Shown: piece by piece, positions 7,913 through 16,403 of the stretch
Layout: each line of letters begins with the position of its first letter
How positions within the stretch are numbered: position 1 is the stretch's first letter
Source of the DNA: Hyphomonadaceae bacterium JAD_PAG50586_4
GTDB taxonomy: Bacteria; Pseudomonadota; Alphaproteobacteria; Caulobacterales; Aquidulcibacteraceae
DNA length: 64,000 nucleotides
Direction: 5' to 3'
Assembly: GCA_023242925.1 (NCBI GenBank)
Contig: CP096134.1
Location: 1,327,944-1,391,943, forward strand
Position numbers and translations under genes: made by a program
The notes under the pieces: model-generated
The model's input: the letters and a program-made list of their open reading frames with translations, nothing else
Database searches by the model: none
Told to the model about the DNA's origin: nothing

Positions 7913-9055
7913 TTACATCACTTCGATTTCGGCTTGGATCGCGCCGGCCGCTTTGAGCGCCTGCAAGATCGAGATCATGTCGCGCGGCGTGACGCCGAGC
8001 GCATTCAAGCCGTTGACGAGTTGGCGCAACTCAACGCCGCCCGGCACCATGACGAGCCCGCCTTCTTCTTCCTCGACGCTCACGCTCGACGATGGAACAA
8101 CAGCCGTTTCACCGCGGCTGAACAGCGCCGGCTGGCTGACGAACGGATCTTCCTGGATCGAGATCGTGAGATTGCCTTGCGCGATGGCGACCGTGGAAAC
8201 TTTCACGTTTTCGCCCATCACGACGATGCCGGAGCTCTCGTCAATGACGATGCGCGCCGGCGTATCGACCTCGACTTCCAAATTCTCGATGCGGCCGACA
8301 AGTGCGACCATGTCGCCGGCGAAATCCGCGGGGCGGCGCAACGTAATCGTGCCTGGATTGGTGGCGCGCGCCGCATCGCCGCCAACGGTCGCATTGATCA
8401 CCGCGGCGATGCGTTGGGCGGTGGTGAAGTCCGGATTGCGTAGCGCTAAGCGCAATTCCGGTGCGTTGGCGATGTCGAACGTGGTTTCGCGTTCCACCAA
8501 TGCGCCGGACGCGATGCGACCCGCTGTGGGTACGCCGCGCGTGACCGAAGAGCCTGAAGCGCCTGAGGCCGAAAAGCCGCCAATCGCGAGCGGCCCTTGC
8601 GCGACCGCGTACACTTGCTGATCGGCGCCCATCAGCGGCGTCACCAGCAATTGGCCGCCCGCGAGGCTGCGTGCGTCGCCCAACGCCGAGACGGTCACAT
8701 CGATGCGTGAGCCTTGGCTGGCGAAGGGCGGCAAATTCGCCGTCACCATCACGGCCGCGACGTTGCGCGTATTGAGATTGCCGTTCGAGGCGTTGACGCC
8801 GAGGCGCTCCAGCATCGACGCCAAGCTCTGGCGGGTGAACGGCGAATTGCGCAGCGAGTCGCCGGTGCCTGCGAGGCCAACGACTAGGCCATAGCCCACG
8901 AGTTGGTTTTCGCGCACGCCTTCAAAGTCGGCGACATCCTTGATCCGCGGGCCCGCCCACGCATTGGGCGTAGCGATCGGCGCGGCGAGGGCGGCCACGG
9001 ACGCCACAGCGAGGAGCGCAGTGCGCGCCGCATGAGAGACAAACTTCATGGTCAC
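7913..9055 (-). CDS. flgI: Flagellar P-ring protein FlgI
   Basis: 380 aa with a cleavable signal peptide (hydrophobic AARTALLAVASVAALAAP, cleavage near AWA-GPRIKD). Hallmarks include RIKDVADFEGVRENQLVGYG, GLVVGLAGTGDSL and the C-terminal LVNGLNALGVTPRDMISILQ. It forms the periplasmic P ring around the flagellar rod. Two in-frame ATGs lie at 9055 and 9049; the second gives MKFVSHAA. It is the first gene of a flgI-flgJ-flbY operon and is divergent from fliX. Confidence 0.97.
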   Translation of the reverse strand: MTMKFVSHAARTALLAVASVAALAAPIATPNAWAGPRIKDVADFEGVRENQLVGYGLVVGLAGTGDSLRNSPFTRQSLASMLERLGVNASNGNLNTRNVAAVMVTANLPPFASQGSRIDVTVSALGDARSLAGGQLLVTPLMGADQQVYAVAQGPLAIGGFSASGASGSSVTRGVPTAGRIASGALVERETTFDIANAPELRLALRNPDFTTAQRIAAVINATVGGDAARATNPGTITLRRPADFAGDMVALVGRIENLEVEVDTPARIVIDESSGIVVMGENVKVSTVAIAQGNLTISIQEDPFVSQPALFSRGETAVVPSSSVSVEEEEGGLVMVPGGVELRQLVNGLNALGVTPRDMISILQALKAAGAIQAEIEVM

Positions 9056-9135
9056 GATACGCGACCAGTTTGGTTAACAGCTCGTTCAAACTTGAAGCGT
9101 TTAACCGTCCCAAGCAGCAGCTTTGAGAGTCGCCT

Positions 9136-9546
9136 ATGAAGATCGAAAGCGGCCGTTCTGTAAGTTCCACCGGGGCGCCAAGCGCACCGGGGCGCCGCCG
9201 CGCCTGGGTTCAGTCTGGATGTGGACGAGCCGCAGCGTGCGGCCGCCACTGCCCCGACGAGCGCGGTGACCCCGTTGGACGCGCTCCTGGCGTTGCAGGG
9301 GATGAGCCCGGTCAGCGCCGGTCCCGCCAGGCCCGGCGCGGGCGGGATGCCCTGGATACGTTGGAAAAGCTGGCCGCCGGCCTGTTGACTGGCAGAGCGC
9401 CGGCTTCGATCCGGGCCGATCTGGAAACCCTACGTCGGGGTGGGGAACCGACCGGCGAAGAGGGGCTGGATGCCGTCCTCCAAGAAATTGACATCAGACT
9501 CGCGGTAGAGGCGGCCAAGCTCGACCGCATGTCGGGTAGGGCCTGA
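9136..9546 (+). CDS. fliX: Flagellar assembly regulator FliX (two frameshifts)
   Basis: The start MKIESGRSVSSTGA and the C-terminal half (DALDTLEKLAAGLLTG to EEGLDAVLQEIDIRLAVE) are in one frame. The middle, with VTPLDALLALQGM, is in another. Removing one G from the run at 9189-9192 and adding one C at 9323-9325 restores a continuous FliX of normal length (about 136 aa). FliX couples basal-body completion to FlbD/sigma-54 transcription in Caulobacter. Its position divergent from flgI is the same as in Caulobacter. Both errors are in homopolymers, so I treat the gene as functional. Confidence 0.8.
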   Translation: MKIESGRSVSSTGAPSAPGRRRAWVQSGCGRAAACGRHCPDERGDPVGRAPGVAGDEPGQRRSRQARRGRDALDTLEKLAAGLLTGRAPASIRADLETLRRGGEPTGEEGLDAVLQEIDIRLAVEAAKLDRMSGRA

Positions 9547-9681
9547 TCTTGGGTTTGGGCCGACAAGCCCTAGATTCTAGAGACTTAATAGAGGGATCGT
9601 GGCGCCTTCCTTGCTCGATGGACGAGCCGTAGGACCAGCGCTATTAAGGCGGCGCCTAAAGGGGGCGCCGGGAGTTCGTAA

Positions 9682-10095
9682 ATGGCCTCGACCGTGAAAG
9701 AATATCGCCCTTCTGACGACGAGCCGTTCATGAATGAGCGGCAGCAGGAATATTTCCGGCAAAAGCTTCTGGCCTGGAAGGAAGAGATCCTCGAGGAATC
9801 TCGCTCCACCATCGCCTCGCTTCAGCAAGACACTGTCGCCGAAGCCGATCTCGCTGACCGCGCCACCAGCGAAACCGATCGCGCACTAGAGCTGCGCACG
9901 CGCGACCGCCAGCGGAAGTTGATCGCCAAAATCGATTCCGCGCTGCGCCGCATCGAAGATGGCTCGTACGGGTATTGCGAAGAGACCGGCGAACCGATCT
10001 CACTTTCGCGCCTCGATGCGCGCCCGATCGCGACGCTCTCGCTCGAAGCCCAGGAACGCCACGAACGTCGCGAGCGGGTTCACCGCGACGATTGA
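9682..10095 (+). CDS. dksA: RNA polymerase-binding factor DksA
   Basis: 137 aa. It has the coiled-coil finger (about residues 20-85) and a C-terminal TraR/DksA-type globule: DGSYGYCEETGEPISLSRLD then ARPIATLSLEAQERHERRE. Only one of the four zinc-ligand cysteines remains (Cys in YGYC). This loss is common in alphaproteobacterial DksA, which therefore probably folds without zinc. It acts with ppGpp on transcription initiation. It stands alone, with a DUF2214 gene following. Confidence 0.95.
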   Translation: MASTVKEYRPSDDEPFMNERQQEYFRQKLLAWKEEILEESRSTIASLQQDTVAEADLADRATSETDRALELRTRDRQRKLIAKIDSALRRIEDGSYGYCEETGEPISLSRLDARPIATLSLEAQERHERRERVHRDD

Positions 10096-10124
10096 TGCGC
10101 TAAGCTCTCCGTGAGGAGGGGCTG

Positions 10125-10580
10125 ATGCTCTATCACGATGCCGGCTTAGCTTGGCTGCACTTTATCTTTGCGTTTGTGCTTGTCGGCGCTCTGGTCGCCG
10201 AGCTTTTCATCTTGCGTTTGCCGGTCGACGGGCCCGTGGCGAAGCTGTTGCTGCGTGTCGATTTGTTTTACGGCGCCGCCTCGGTTCTCATTATTCTCGC
10301 TGGCGTCTCACGCGTGCTCTGGGGCGCGAAGGGCTGGGACTATTATTCCGAACAGCCCTTCTTCTGGGCCAAGATGGGCGCGTTCCTTCTCATCGGCGCA
10401 CTCTCGGCTCTGCCTACACGCACCTTCATGCGCTGGAAGCGCGCCGCCGACGCTGACGCTACGTTCATCGCACCTGAAGCCGAGGTGAAGCGCATGCGCA
10501 GCTGCGTTATGTGGGAGACGCACCTCTTGGCGCTACTGCTCTTGTTTGCTTCGTTCATGGCGCGAGCTATCGGAAGTTAG
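10125..10580 (+). CDS. DUF2214 family membrane protein
   Basis: 151 aa with four predicted membrane helices (about 8-28, 45-65, 83-100 and 130-148). The family pattern includes LHFIFAFVLVGALVAE near the start and VDLFYGAASVLIILAGVSRV. The function is unknown. A strong Shine-Dalgarno (GAGGAGGGG) precedes the ATG. It follows dksA closely but has no evident link to it. Confidence 0.8.
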   Translation: MLYHDAGLAWLHFIFAFVLVGALVAELFILRLPVDGPVAKLLLRVDLFYGAASVLIILAGVSRVLWGAKGWDYYSEQPFFWAKMGAFLLIGALSALPTRTFMRWKRAADADATFIAPEAEVKRMRSCVMWETHLLALLLLFASFMARAIGS

Positions 10581-10646
10581 AGGCTATACAGGCCCCTGCG
10601 CCCGGCTAAGCTTCCCAAAAATAACAAGTCTTTGGGAGGCGAGAAC

Positions 10647-12245
10647 ATGGCGGCGTCGCTGCAGCCGGAAGAATTTGACCAGATTCATACGCTGGGGGAC
10701 GTCGCGCGCTATCACGGGCGCACGCGCACCGATCGCGTGGCGATGAGCTTTGAAGGCCGCAACACCACGTATGGTCAACTCGATGCGCACAGCAATCAGG
10801 TCGCCAATGGGCTGATCGCCGCTGGGGTGCAGAAGGGCCAGTCGGTCGCCTTTATCGGCAAGAACATGGACCATTATTTCGAGGTGCTGCTGGGCGCTTC
10901 GAAAGTCGGCGCAATCATTTCGCCGATCGGCTGGCGTTTGCAGCCGGACGAAGTTGCTTACATCCTCAACGACAATCAGGCGCCGATCGTCTTTGTTGGC
11001 GACGAGTGCGTGGCTTGCCTCGATGCAGCGCTGGCGCAGGTGGAGAAGAAGCCGCTGGTGGTGGCGATGGAGGCGGGTAATCACAATCATCCGCTCTTTG
11101 AGAATTGGCGCAACGCGCGCGGCAAGACGGATCCGAACGTGGCGGTCGATGTCGAAGATCCGGTCATCCTGCTTTACACCTCGGGCACGACGGGACGCCC
11201 CAAAGGCGTGATGCTTACCAATGCGAACATGCTGCGTTCGCGCCGTGTACTGTCGGAAGCGCGCATGGATTGGAACGAGTGGAACGAGGGCGACACCAAT
11301 TACGTCGCCATGCCGATCGCACACATTGGCGGCACAGGCTGGGGCTTGGTTGGCCTCATCAACGCAGTGCGCAATGTGGTCGCGCGTGAATTCAATCCGA
11401 TGGAAGCGCTTGAGGTGATCGAGCGCGAGCGCGTCGGCAAGATGTTCATGGTGCCGGCCGCGCTGCAATTCATCATTCGCACCCCGCGCGCCCGCGAGAT
11501 CGATTATTCGAGCTTGAAGGTCATTCTTTATGGCGCCTCACCCATGCCGGTGGCGCTGTTGAAAGAATGTATGGAGGTGTTCGGCTGCCAATTCGTGCAG
11601 CAATACGGCATGACGGAAACCACGGGCACGATCGTTTTTCTGCCGCCAGAAGATCACGATCCGAACGGCAACGAGCGTATGCGTTCGGCCGGCATTCCGA
11701 TGCCTGGCGTTGAGATCGCCGTGCTCGATGGGGATGGAAAGCCGCTGCCGCCGCGCGAGATTGGCGAAGTCGCGACGCGTTCAGCTGCGAACATGAAGGG
11801 TTATTGGCGTAAACCCGATGCGACTGCTTCAACGGTCAACAGCGAAGGCTGGCTGCGCACGGGCGACGCCGGTTATCTCGATGAAGACGGCTATCTCTAC
11901 ATTCAAGATCGCATCAAGGACATGATCATCTCGGGCGCCGAAAACGTCTATCCGGCCGAAGTCGAGAACGCGATCCACGGCCACCCAGCCGTCGCCGAAG
12001 TCGCCGTGATCGGCGTGCCGGATGAGAAATGGGGCGAGGCGGTGAAGGCGATTGTCGTGCTGAAACCCGGACAAGAGGCCGACGCCGAAAGCATCATCAC
12101 GTACGCGCGCACCAAGATTGCCGCGTTCAAGGCGCCCAAGAGTGTGGACTTCATCGACATTCTGCCGCGTAACCCGTCGGGCAAAATCCTCCGCCGCCAG
12201 TTGCGTGAACCCTATTGGGCCGGCCGCGAGCGGCAGGTGAATTGA
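10647..12245 (+). CDS. AMP-dependent acyl-CoA synthetase
   Basis: 532 aa from the ATG at 10647, which has GGGAGG at the right distance; a TTG five codons upstream is less likely. The AMP-binding P-loop YTSGTTGRPKG is at about 177-187. A5-type QYGMTETTG, A7-type GWLRTGDAGYLDEDGYLYI and A10-type NPSGKILRR motifs are all present. It adenylates a carboxylic acid and transfers it to CoA. The closest group by eye is the long-chain fatty-acyl-CoA synthetase/ligase type; the exact substrate cannot be read from sequence. Confidence 0.9.
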   Translation: MAASLQPEEFDQIHTLGDVARYHGRTRTDRVAMSFEGRNTTYGQLDAHSNQVANGLIAAGVQKGQSVAFIGKNMDHYFEVLLGASKVGAIISPIGWRLQPDEVAYILNDNQAPIVFVGDECVACLDAALAQVEKKPLVVAMEAGNHNHPLFENWRNARGKTDPNVAVDVEDPVILLYTSGTTGRPKGVMLTNANMLRSRRVLSEARMDWNEWNEGDTNYVAMPIAHIGGTGWGLVGLINAVRNVVAREFNPMEALEVIERERVGKMFMVPAALQFIIRTPRAREIDYSSLKVILYGASPMPVALLKECMEVFGCQFVQQYGMTETTGTIVFLPPEDHDPNGNERMRSAGIPMPGVEIAVLDGDGKPLPPREIGEVATRSAANMKGYWRKPDATASTVNSEGWLRTGDAGYLDEDGYLYIQDRIKDMIISGAENVYPAEVENAIHGHPAVAEVAVIGVPDEKWGEAVKAIVVLKPGQEADAESIITYARTKIAAFKAPKSVDFIDILPRNPSGKILRRQLREPYWAGRERQVN

Positions 12246-12372
12246 TCAATCGGCGGTGATTGCGTTGAACGCCAAGGCGATCACCACCATGCGGGCGCCG
12301 GCGACGGCGGATGCGGGCAGGCCGAAGAGCAAAAGCAAGCCTGGTGGCGATCAGGGCTCGCTGTTTTGACGA

Positions 12373-14091
12373 TTATCCAGCGCTCACCGCCTTGGCTGCA
12401 GCGGCGATAGCGTCCACATAGCTTTCGGCCACTTGAACCTGTTCCAGCACGTGAAGCTTAGCCAGTGAGGCTTGCACGCTCGGCCGCAATTCACAGAACA
12501 CGACGACAACGCCATGCGAAGCGCAGCGTTTGAGAAAACGCTTGAGCGCGTTGACGCCGGAGGCGTCCGCGAGCGGCACTTCGTGGAAGCGCAGGATGAA
12601 CGCCTTGGGCGGCGGGAATGCTGCGTCGAGCGCGTCGATCAGGCGGCTGGCGGCGCCGAAAAAGAGCGGGCCGCGCAGCTCAAAGACTTCGACGCCGCGC
12701 GGGAGTTCGGCGCGTGCTTCGTATTCGCTGTGCGGGCGGGCGAAGTCGTCTTGATCGCGTTCAATCAGCGACACGCCGCGCGAGATCGCTGTCGCTTCGC
12801 TCATGCGATGCATGAAGATGATGGCCGCGAGCACGACGCCGACTTCAATGGCGATGGTGAGATCGACCAAGACGGTGAGCAGGAACGTCGCCAGCAGCAC
12901 AAGGCGATCGCCCGCGAGGCCAAACAGCAAATGCTTGAAACGCTCTTGTTCGCTCATATTCCAGGCGACGATGGTGAGCACGGCGGCGAGGCTGGCCAGC
13001 GGCACGTGCGCGATCAGCGACCCGAGACCGAGCATGATGACAAGCACGAACACCGCATGAAACACGCCGGCGAATGGGGTCTGCGCGCCGGCGCGAATAT
13101 TGGTGGCGGTGCGCGCGATGGCGCCGGTGGCGGAGATGCCGCCAAACAGCGGCGCGGCCACATTGGCCACGCCTTGGGCGACGATCTCGCAATTGGAGCG
13201 ATGACGACGGCCCGTCATGCCGTCCGCCACCATCGCGGAAAGCAAGCTCTCGACACCGGCGAGAAAGGCGATGGTGAGCGCCGAGGGCAGCAATTGCTGC
13301 ATCCGCGCGAAGCTGAATTCCGGAACTTGGAAGCTCGGCAGCGCGGTGGCGGCTTCAGCGCCAAAGCGCGACCCGATGGTTTCCACCGGTAGACTGAACA
13401 CCCAAACCAGCGCCGTTGCGCCTGTGACGCCAATCAGGAGCGATGGCCAGCGCGGCAGATAGCGCTGCAACAAGAGGATGGTCGCCACCACGCCAGCGGC
13501 CAGCGCAAACGCAATGAGGTTGACGCTCTCGCGCGCCGCCCAGAAGGCGCCGATCTTCTCAATGAATTCGGCGGGGACCTCGGTCACGGAGAGGCCGAAA
13601 AGGTCGCGCAATTGGCTGGTGAAAATGATGACGGCGATGCCGGCGGTGAAACCGGTCACGACGGGTTCGGGGATGTATTTGATCCAATCGCCGAGGCGCA
13701 GAAGGCCGGCGGTGATGAGGATTGCTCCGGCCATCATTGTCGCGAGGGCGAGGCCATCATAGCCGAATTGGTGCACCACCCCGTACACAACGACGATGAA
13801 CGCGCCCGTTGGGCCGCCAATCTGGAACCGTGCGCCGCCGAGCGCGGAGATAAGGAAGCCGGCGATCACTGCGGTGATCAGGCCTTGCGCCGGGGTGACG
13901 CCCGAGGCGATCGCGATCGCCATAGCCAGGGGCACAGCGACGATGGCGACGGTGAGACCGGCCAGTGCGTCAGCGCGCAGCTTGGTCCACGAATACCCTT
14001 CCTGGGCAATGACGGTGACGGACTTGGGGATGAACAGGCGCCAATCGCGCCCGCGCTTGTGCGGCGCAGCGGTGTTTGTGTCGGCTGTCAT
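12373..14091 (-). CDS. SulP family anion transporter with STAS domain
   Basis: 572 aa from the ATG at 14091 (an upstream start would add 22 atypical residues). Twelve or more hydrophobic segments follow a leader with the family motif DALAGLTVAIVAVPLAMAIA, then FQIGGPTGAFIVVVYGVV. A C-terminal STAS domain (about 455-565) contains PRGVEVFELRGPLFFGAA and DASGVNALKRF. SulP proteins move sulfate, bicarbonate or dicarboxylates across the inner membrane; the substrate is not determined. No carbonic anhydrase or sulfur gene is adjacent. Confidence 0.93.
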   Translation of the reverse strand: MTADTNTAAPHKRGRDWRLFIPKSVTVIAQEGYSWTKLRADALAGLTVAIVAVPLAMAIAIASGVTPAQGLITAVIAGFLISALGGARFQIGGPTGAFIVVVYGVVHQFGYDGLALATMMAGAILITAGLLRLGDWIKYIPEPVVTGFTAGIAVIIFTSQLRDLFGLSVTEVPAEFIEKIGAFWAARESVNLIAFALAAGVVATILLLQRYLPRWPSLLIGVTGATALVWVFSLPVETIGSRFGAEAATALPSFQVPEFSFARMQQLLPSALTIAFLAGVESLLSAMVADGMTGRRHRSNCEIVAQGVANVAAPLFGGISATGAIARTATNIRAGAQTPFAGVFHAVFVLVIMLGLGSLIAHVPLASLAAVLTIVAWNMSEQERFKHLLFGLAGDRLVLLATFLLTVLVDLTIAIEVGVVLAAIIFMHRMSEATAISRGVSLIERDQDDFARPHSEYEARAELPRGVEVFELRGPLFFGAASRLIDALDAAFPPPKAFILRFHEVPLADASGVNALKRFLKRCASHGVVVVFCELRPSVQASLAKLHVLEQVQVAESYVDAIAAAAKAVSAG

Positions 14092-14216
14092 GAGTCGGCG
14101 CCGATGATCCTCGCCAAAAGCGGTTTTGGAAAGTCCAAGTCTAAGCCAAGGCGTCAAAATCCGTCTTGAGATGGCGCAAGGGTGACGTGGGCGGCGGGCG
14201 GGGGTAAGATTCCGCC

Positions 14217-14426
14217 ATGAACAAGCACGATCCCGGTGGGCCGGAGGCGGTTGTCCGCTACGGCGACAATGAAATCACGATATTGAAGCAGGGGCTCTAT
14301 GTGCGCTGCGCGGTGAGCGGCGAGCGTATTGTGTTGGATGAGCTCAAATATTGGAGCGTCGATCTGCAGGAGGCGTATCGCGGGCCTGCTGAAGCGACGC
14401 AGCGCCTGGTCGAGGAGAAGCCATGA
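14217..14426 (+). CDS. DUF2093 domain protein
   Basis: 69 aa. It matches the short DUF2093 pattern: AVVRYGDNEITILKQGLYVR, then CAVSGERIVLDELKYWSVD and QEAYRGPAEAT. The family is confined largely to alphaproteobacteria and often sits near lpxK, as it does loosely here (about 3 kb away). The function is unknown. Its stop overlaps the start of the M23 peptidase gene (ATGA), so they are co-translated. Confidence 0.85.
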   Translation: MNKHDPGGPEAVVRYGDNEITILKQGLYVRCAVSGERIVLDELKYWSVDLQEAYRGPAEATQRLVEEKP

Positions 14427-15349
14427 GGGCGCTGCTGCTCGCTGTGGCGCTTGCGGCTTGCGCGGCCGCTGAGGCGCCTGCGCCGGCGGAGGCGCCGCCC
14501 GTTGTTGCAGAGCCGCCGATCGAGGTGATCGGCCCGGTTGAACCGCCGCCGCCAGCAACGCTGACGCTGAATTGCGCGGGTGCGTTCACGCAAGGCGGTG
14601 TTGCACTTTGCCGGACCTTACCGGGCGCGGCGATCGCCTTGGACGGCGTGGCGAGCGGCCAGGCCGATGCGCAAGGTTGGGCCGTTATTGGGTTCAACCG
14701 CGAGCACGGCGCGCAAGGCGTGGTGAGTGCGAGCGCGAACGGCGCGAACACGAGTGCGACCTACACGATCGCCGCGCGTGAGTTCGACATTCAGCGCGTT
14801 GATGGTTTGCCGCAGCAAACGGTGACCCCGAGCGATCCAGAGGTGCTGGCGCGCATTGCGCGAGAGGCTACGCTGAAGCGTCAAGCGTTCGCGAGCTTGG
14901 CGGACATGGAAGGCTTTCTCGATGGCTTCATCCTACCGGTCGAAGGCGGGCGCGTGTCGGGGCGCTGGGGCAATCAGCGCGTGCTGAACGGCACGCCGTC
15001 CACGCCGCACTTTGGCTACGACATTGCAGCGCCCACTGGCACGCCGATCCGTGCGCCGGCGGCGGGCGTGGTCACGCTCGCCAATCCGGACATGCATTAC
15101 GAAGGCGGGCTCGTGTTCATCGATCACGGCCAGGGCTTGATCACGATGTATCTGCACATGAGCCGCTTGGATGTGGCTGTGGGGCAGCGCGTGGAGCAGG
15201 GCCAAGTGCTGGGCGCTGTTGGTTCAAGCGGCCGCGCGACCGGCCCGCATCTGTGCTGGCGCATGCGCTGGCGCGAGCGTCAGCTTGATCCGAGCGTTGC
15301 GGTGGAAGGCTTGGCTGCGGCGCGGGCGCAATTGTTGGCGGCGAACTAG
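14423..15349 (+). CDS. M23 family metallopeptidase lipoprotein
   Basis: 308 aa. A lipoprotein signal ends at Cys13 (ALAAC). A Pro/Ala/Glu-rich linker and an Ig-like segment (about 45-118) precede an M23/LytM domain with HFGYDIAAP (His196, Asp200), MYLHMS (His245) and GPHLCW (His276). The last motif is normally HLH, so the second His is replaced by Cys278. LytM domains cut peptidoglycan cross-links or act as non-catalytic activators of amidases. Retained H/D/H residues suggest possible activity. It overlaps the DUF2093 gene by 4 bases. Confidence 0.88.
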   Translation: MRALLLAVALAACAAAEAPAPAEAPPVVAEPPIEVIGPVEPPPPATLTLNCAGAFTQGGVALCRTLPGAAIALDGVASGQADAQGWAVIGFNREHGAQGVVSASANGANTSATYTIAAREFDIQRVDGLPQQTVTPSDPEVLARIAREATLKRQAFASLADMEGFLDGFILPVEGGRVSGRWGNQRVLNGTPSTPHFGYDIAAPTGTPIRAPAAGVVTLANPDMHYEGGLVFIDHGQGLITMYLHMSRLDVAVGQRVEQGQVLGAVGSSGRATGPHLCWRMRWRERQLDPSVAVEGLAAARAQLLAAN

Positions 15350-15356
15350 CACAAGT

Positions 15357-15457
15357 CCCATTCTCGGGGCGCCGCAAAGCGGCGAGCCCGGGACCCATAA
15401 ACTCAAACCGCTGGTGGTTATGGGTCCTGGACTGCGCTTGGCGCATCGGGGAATGGG
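15357..15457. repeat. Intergenic palindromic element
   Basis: An interrupted inverted repeat between two convergent genes. The inner arms GGACCCATAA (15391-15400) and TTATGGGTCC (15418-15427) are perfect; the outer arms (CCCATTC at 15357 and GAATGGG at about 15451-15457) are imperfectly extended. Its edges resemble the other dispersed CATTCC/GGAATG palindromes in this window. It may also serve as a bidirectional terminator. Confidence 0.6.
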
Positions 15458-15462
15458 TGGCG

Positions 15463-15945
15463 TTAGCGCCGCAGCGTAATCACATGCGACACCAGCACCA
15501 CTGCCGGCGCATCCGTCTCGTTGCGCCATGAATGGGCCGTGCCTGCATCTTCGCGGGCGATGTCGCCGGCGCGGTAGGCGATGGGATCGCGGCAGGTGTT
15601 GCGTAGCTCCACCATCTCGCCAGAGATCAGCAACGCCATGCCTTGCACGCTGGCGTGATCGTGCCAGGCGATCACGCCGCCGGGCGCGACGGTCAGTCGG
15701 CGCAGGCGCACGGCTTTGCTCGGGTCGCCGGCGACCGGCGTGAGGGCCAAGTCTTCGCCGACCACGCCGCTCTGCGCGCCGAAGCCTTCATTGCGGGCGC
15801 CGGCTTGGATGCGATCGGCCGGGCATTCGCGCACGCGCGCGTTTTGCACGGCAAGCAATGTCGCGTCGGGCGTGGTCGTGACGCTGGCTTGGACGGAGAC
15901 GCAGGCGGACACGAGCAGCCCGGCCAATAGCACTAAAATCCGCAT
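15463..15945 (-). CDS. Cupin-domain lipoprotein
   Basis: 160 aa from the ATG at 15945. The signal peptide MRILVLLAGLLVSAC has a lipobox with Cys15. The C-terminal cupin fold shows APGGVIAWHDHASVQGMALL (first cupin motif with His residues) and AGDIAREDAGTAHSWRNETD (second motif). It is predicted to be anchored in the cell envelope. The ligand is unknown; typical roles are metal or small-molecule binding. Convergent with the M23 gene. Confidence 0.75.
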   Translation of the reverse strand: MRILVLLAGLLVSACVSVQASVTTTPDATLLAVQNARVRECPADRIQAGARNEGFGAQSGVVGEDLALTPVAGDPSKAVRLRRLTVAPGGVIAWHDHASVQGMALLISGEMVELRNTCRDPIAYRAGDIAREDAGTAHSWRNETDAPAVVLVSHVITLRR

Positions 15946-15956
15946 GACGCGCTCCC

Positions 15957-16403
15957 TCAATTTGCTTGGAATACTTTCCGCAGCGTTTGCTCTTGTTTGG
16001 ACGCGTCACACCAAAACCCGCCCATCGTCAGCGCGTAGAGAAATCCCAGCATGCCGAGAGCGAACGGCCAAAAGTCAGTAAACAGCGCGCCGCCCAAGGA
16101 AATCGCCCAGACCGCTACAAAGACATAAACAAAGACGAACAGGCGCATCCGCACCTCAATGCGACTGCCGGGGCCGCTCGAATGGACCGCGCCTTCGACG
16201 ACTGGCAGGAACGAATTGCGATAGCCAATGATACGACAGACGTTGAAGCTGTCGACGGTAACATCGCCTTCGAAGCGGTCGTCGTTCGCGCTATTTGGCC
16301 AGCGCCAGCGAAACCATTTGCGGTCTTGCCTATGCGCCGCCATCGCCGCCTGCCGATCCAGCGGCGAGTTGATCTCAAAGCTGTGGAGCGGCGGCAGCTT
16401 CAC
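15957..16403 (-). CDS. Small two-TM membrane protein, unknown function
   Basis: 148 aa using a GTG start at 16403 that overlaps the stop of the acyltransferase gene (ATGTGA), implying coupled translation. The N-terminal half is soluble and charged, including DRKWFRWRWPNS and a beta-rich DVTVDSFNVCRIIGYRNSF; two hydrophobic helices follow near 88-110 and 112-132. I recognise no family. Its place at the end of a lipid A operon suggests an envelope role, but this is inference. Confidence 0.6.
   Translation of the reverse strand: MKLPPLHSFEINSPLDRQAAMAAHRQDRKWFRWRWPNSANDDRFEGDVTVDSFNVCRIIGYRNSFLPVVEGAVHSSGPGSRIEVRMRLFVFVYVFVAVWAISLGGALFTDFWPFALGMLGFLYALTMGGFWCDASKQEQTLRKVFQAN

Noticed and set aside
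9074..9089. Half CtrA-like site between flgI and fliX (TTAAC, then TTCAA)
   Set aside because: Second half differs from TTAAC at two positions. Suggestive by location, but too weak as a site call.
9136..9546. fliX as a pseudogene
   Set aside because: Two compensating homopolymer errors restore the full family pattern, and neighbouring essential genes show the same type of error.
12246..12372. Short minus-strand hydrophobic frame (about 30 residues ending in FNAITAD) after the SulP gene
   Set aside because: An upstream in-frame stop, no Shine-Dalgarno and only about 30 residues. Could be a gene remnant, but I cannot support it.
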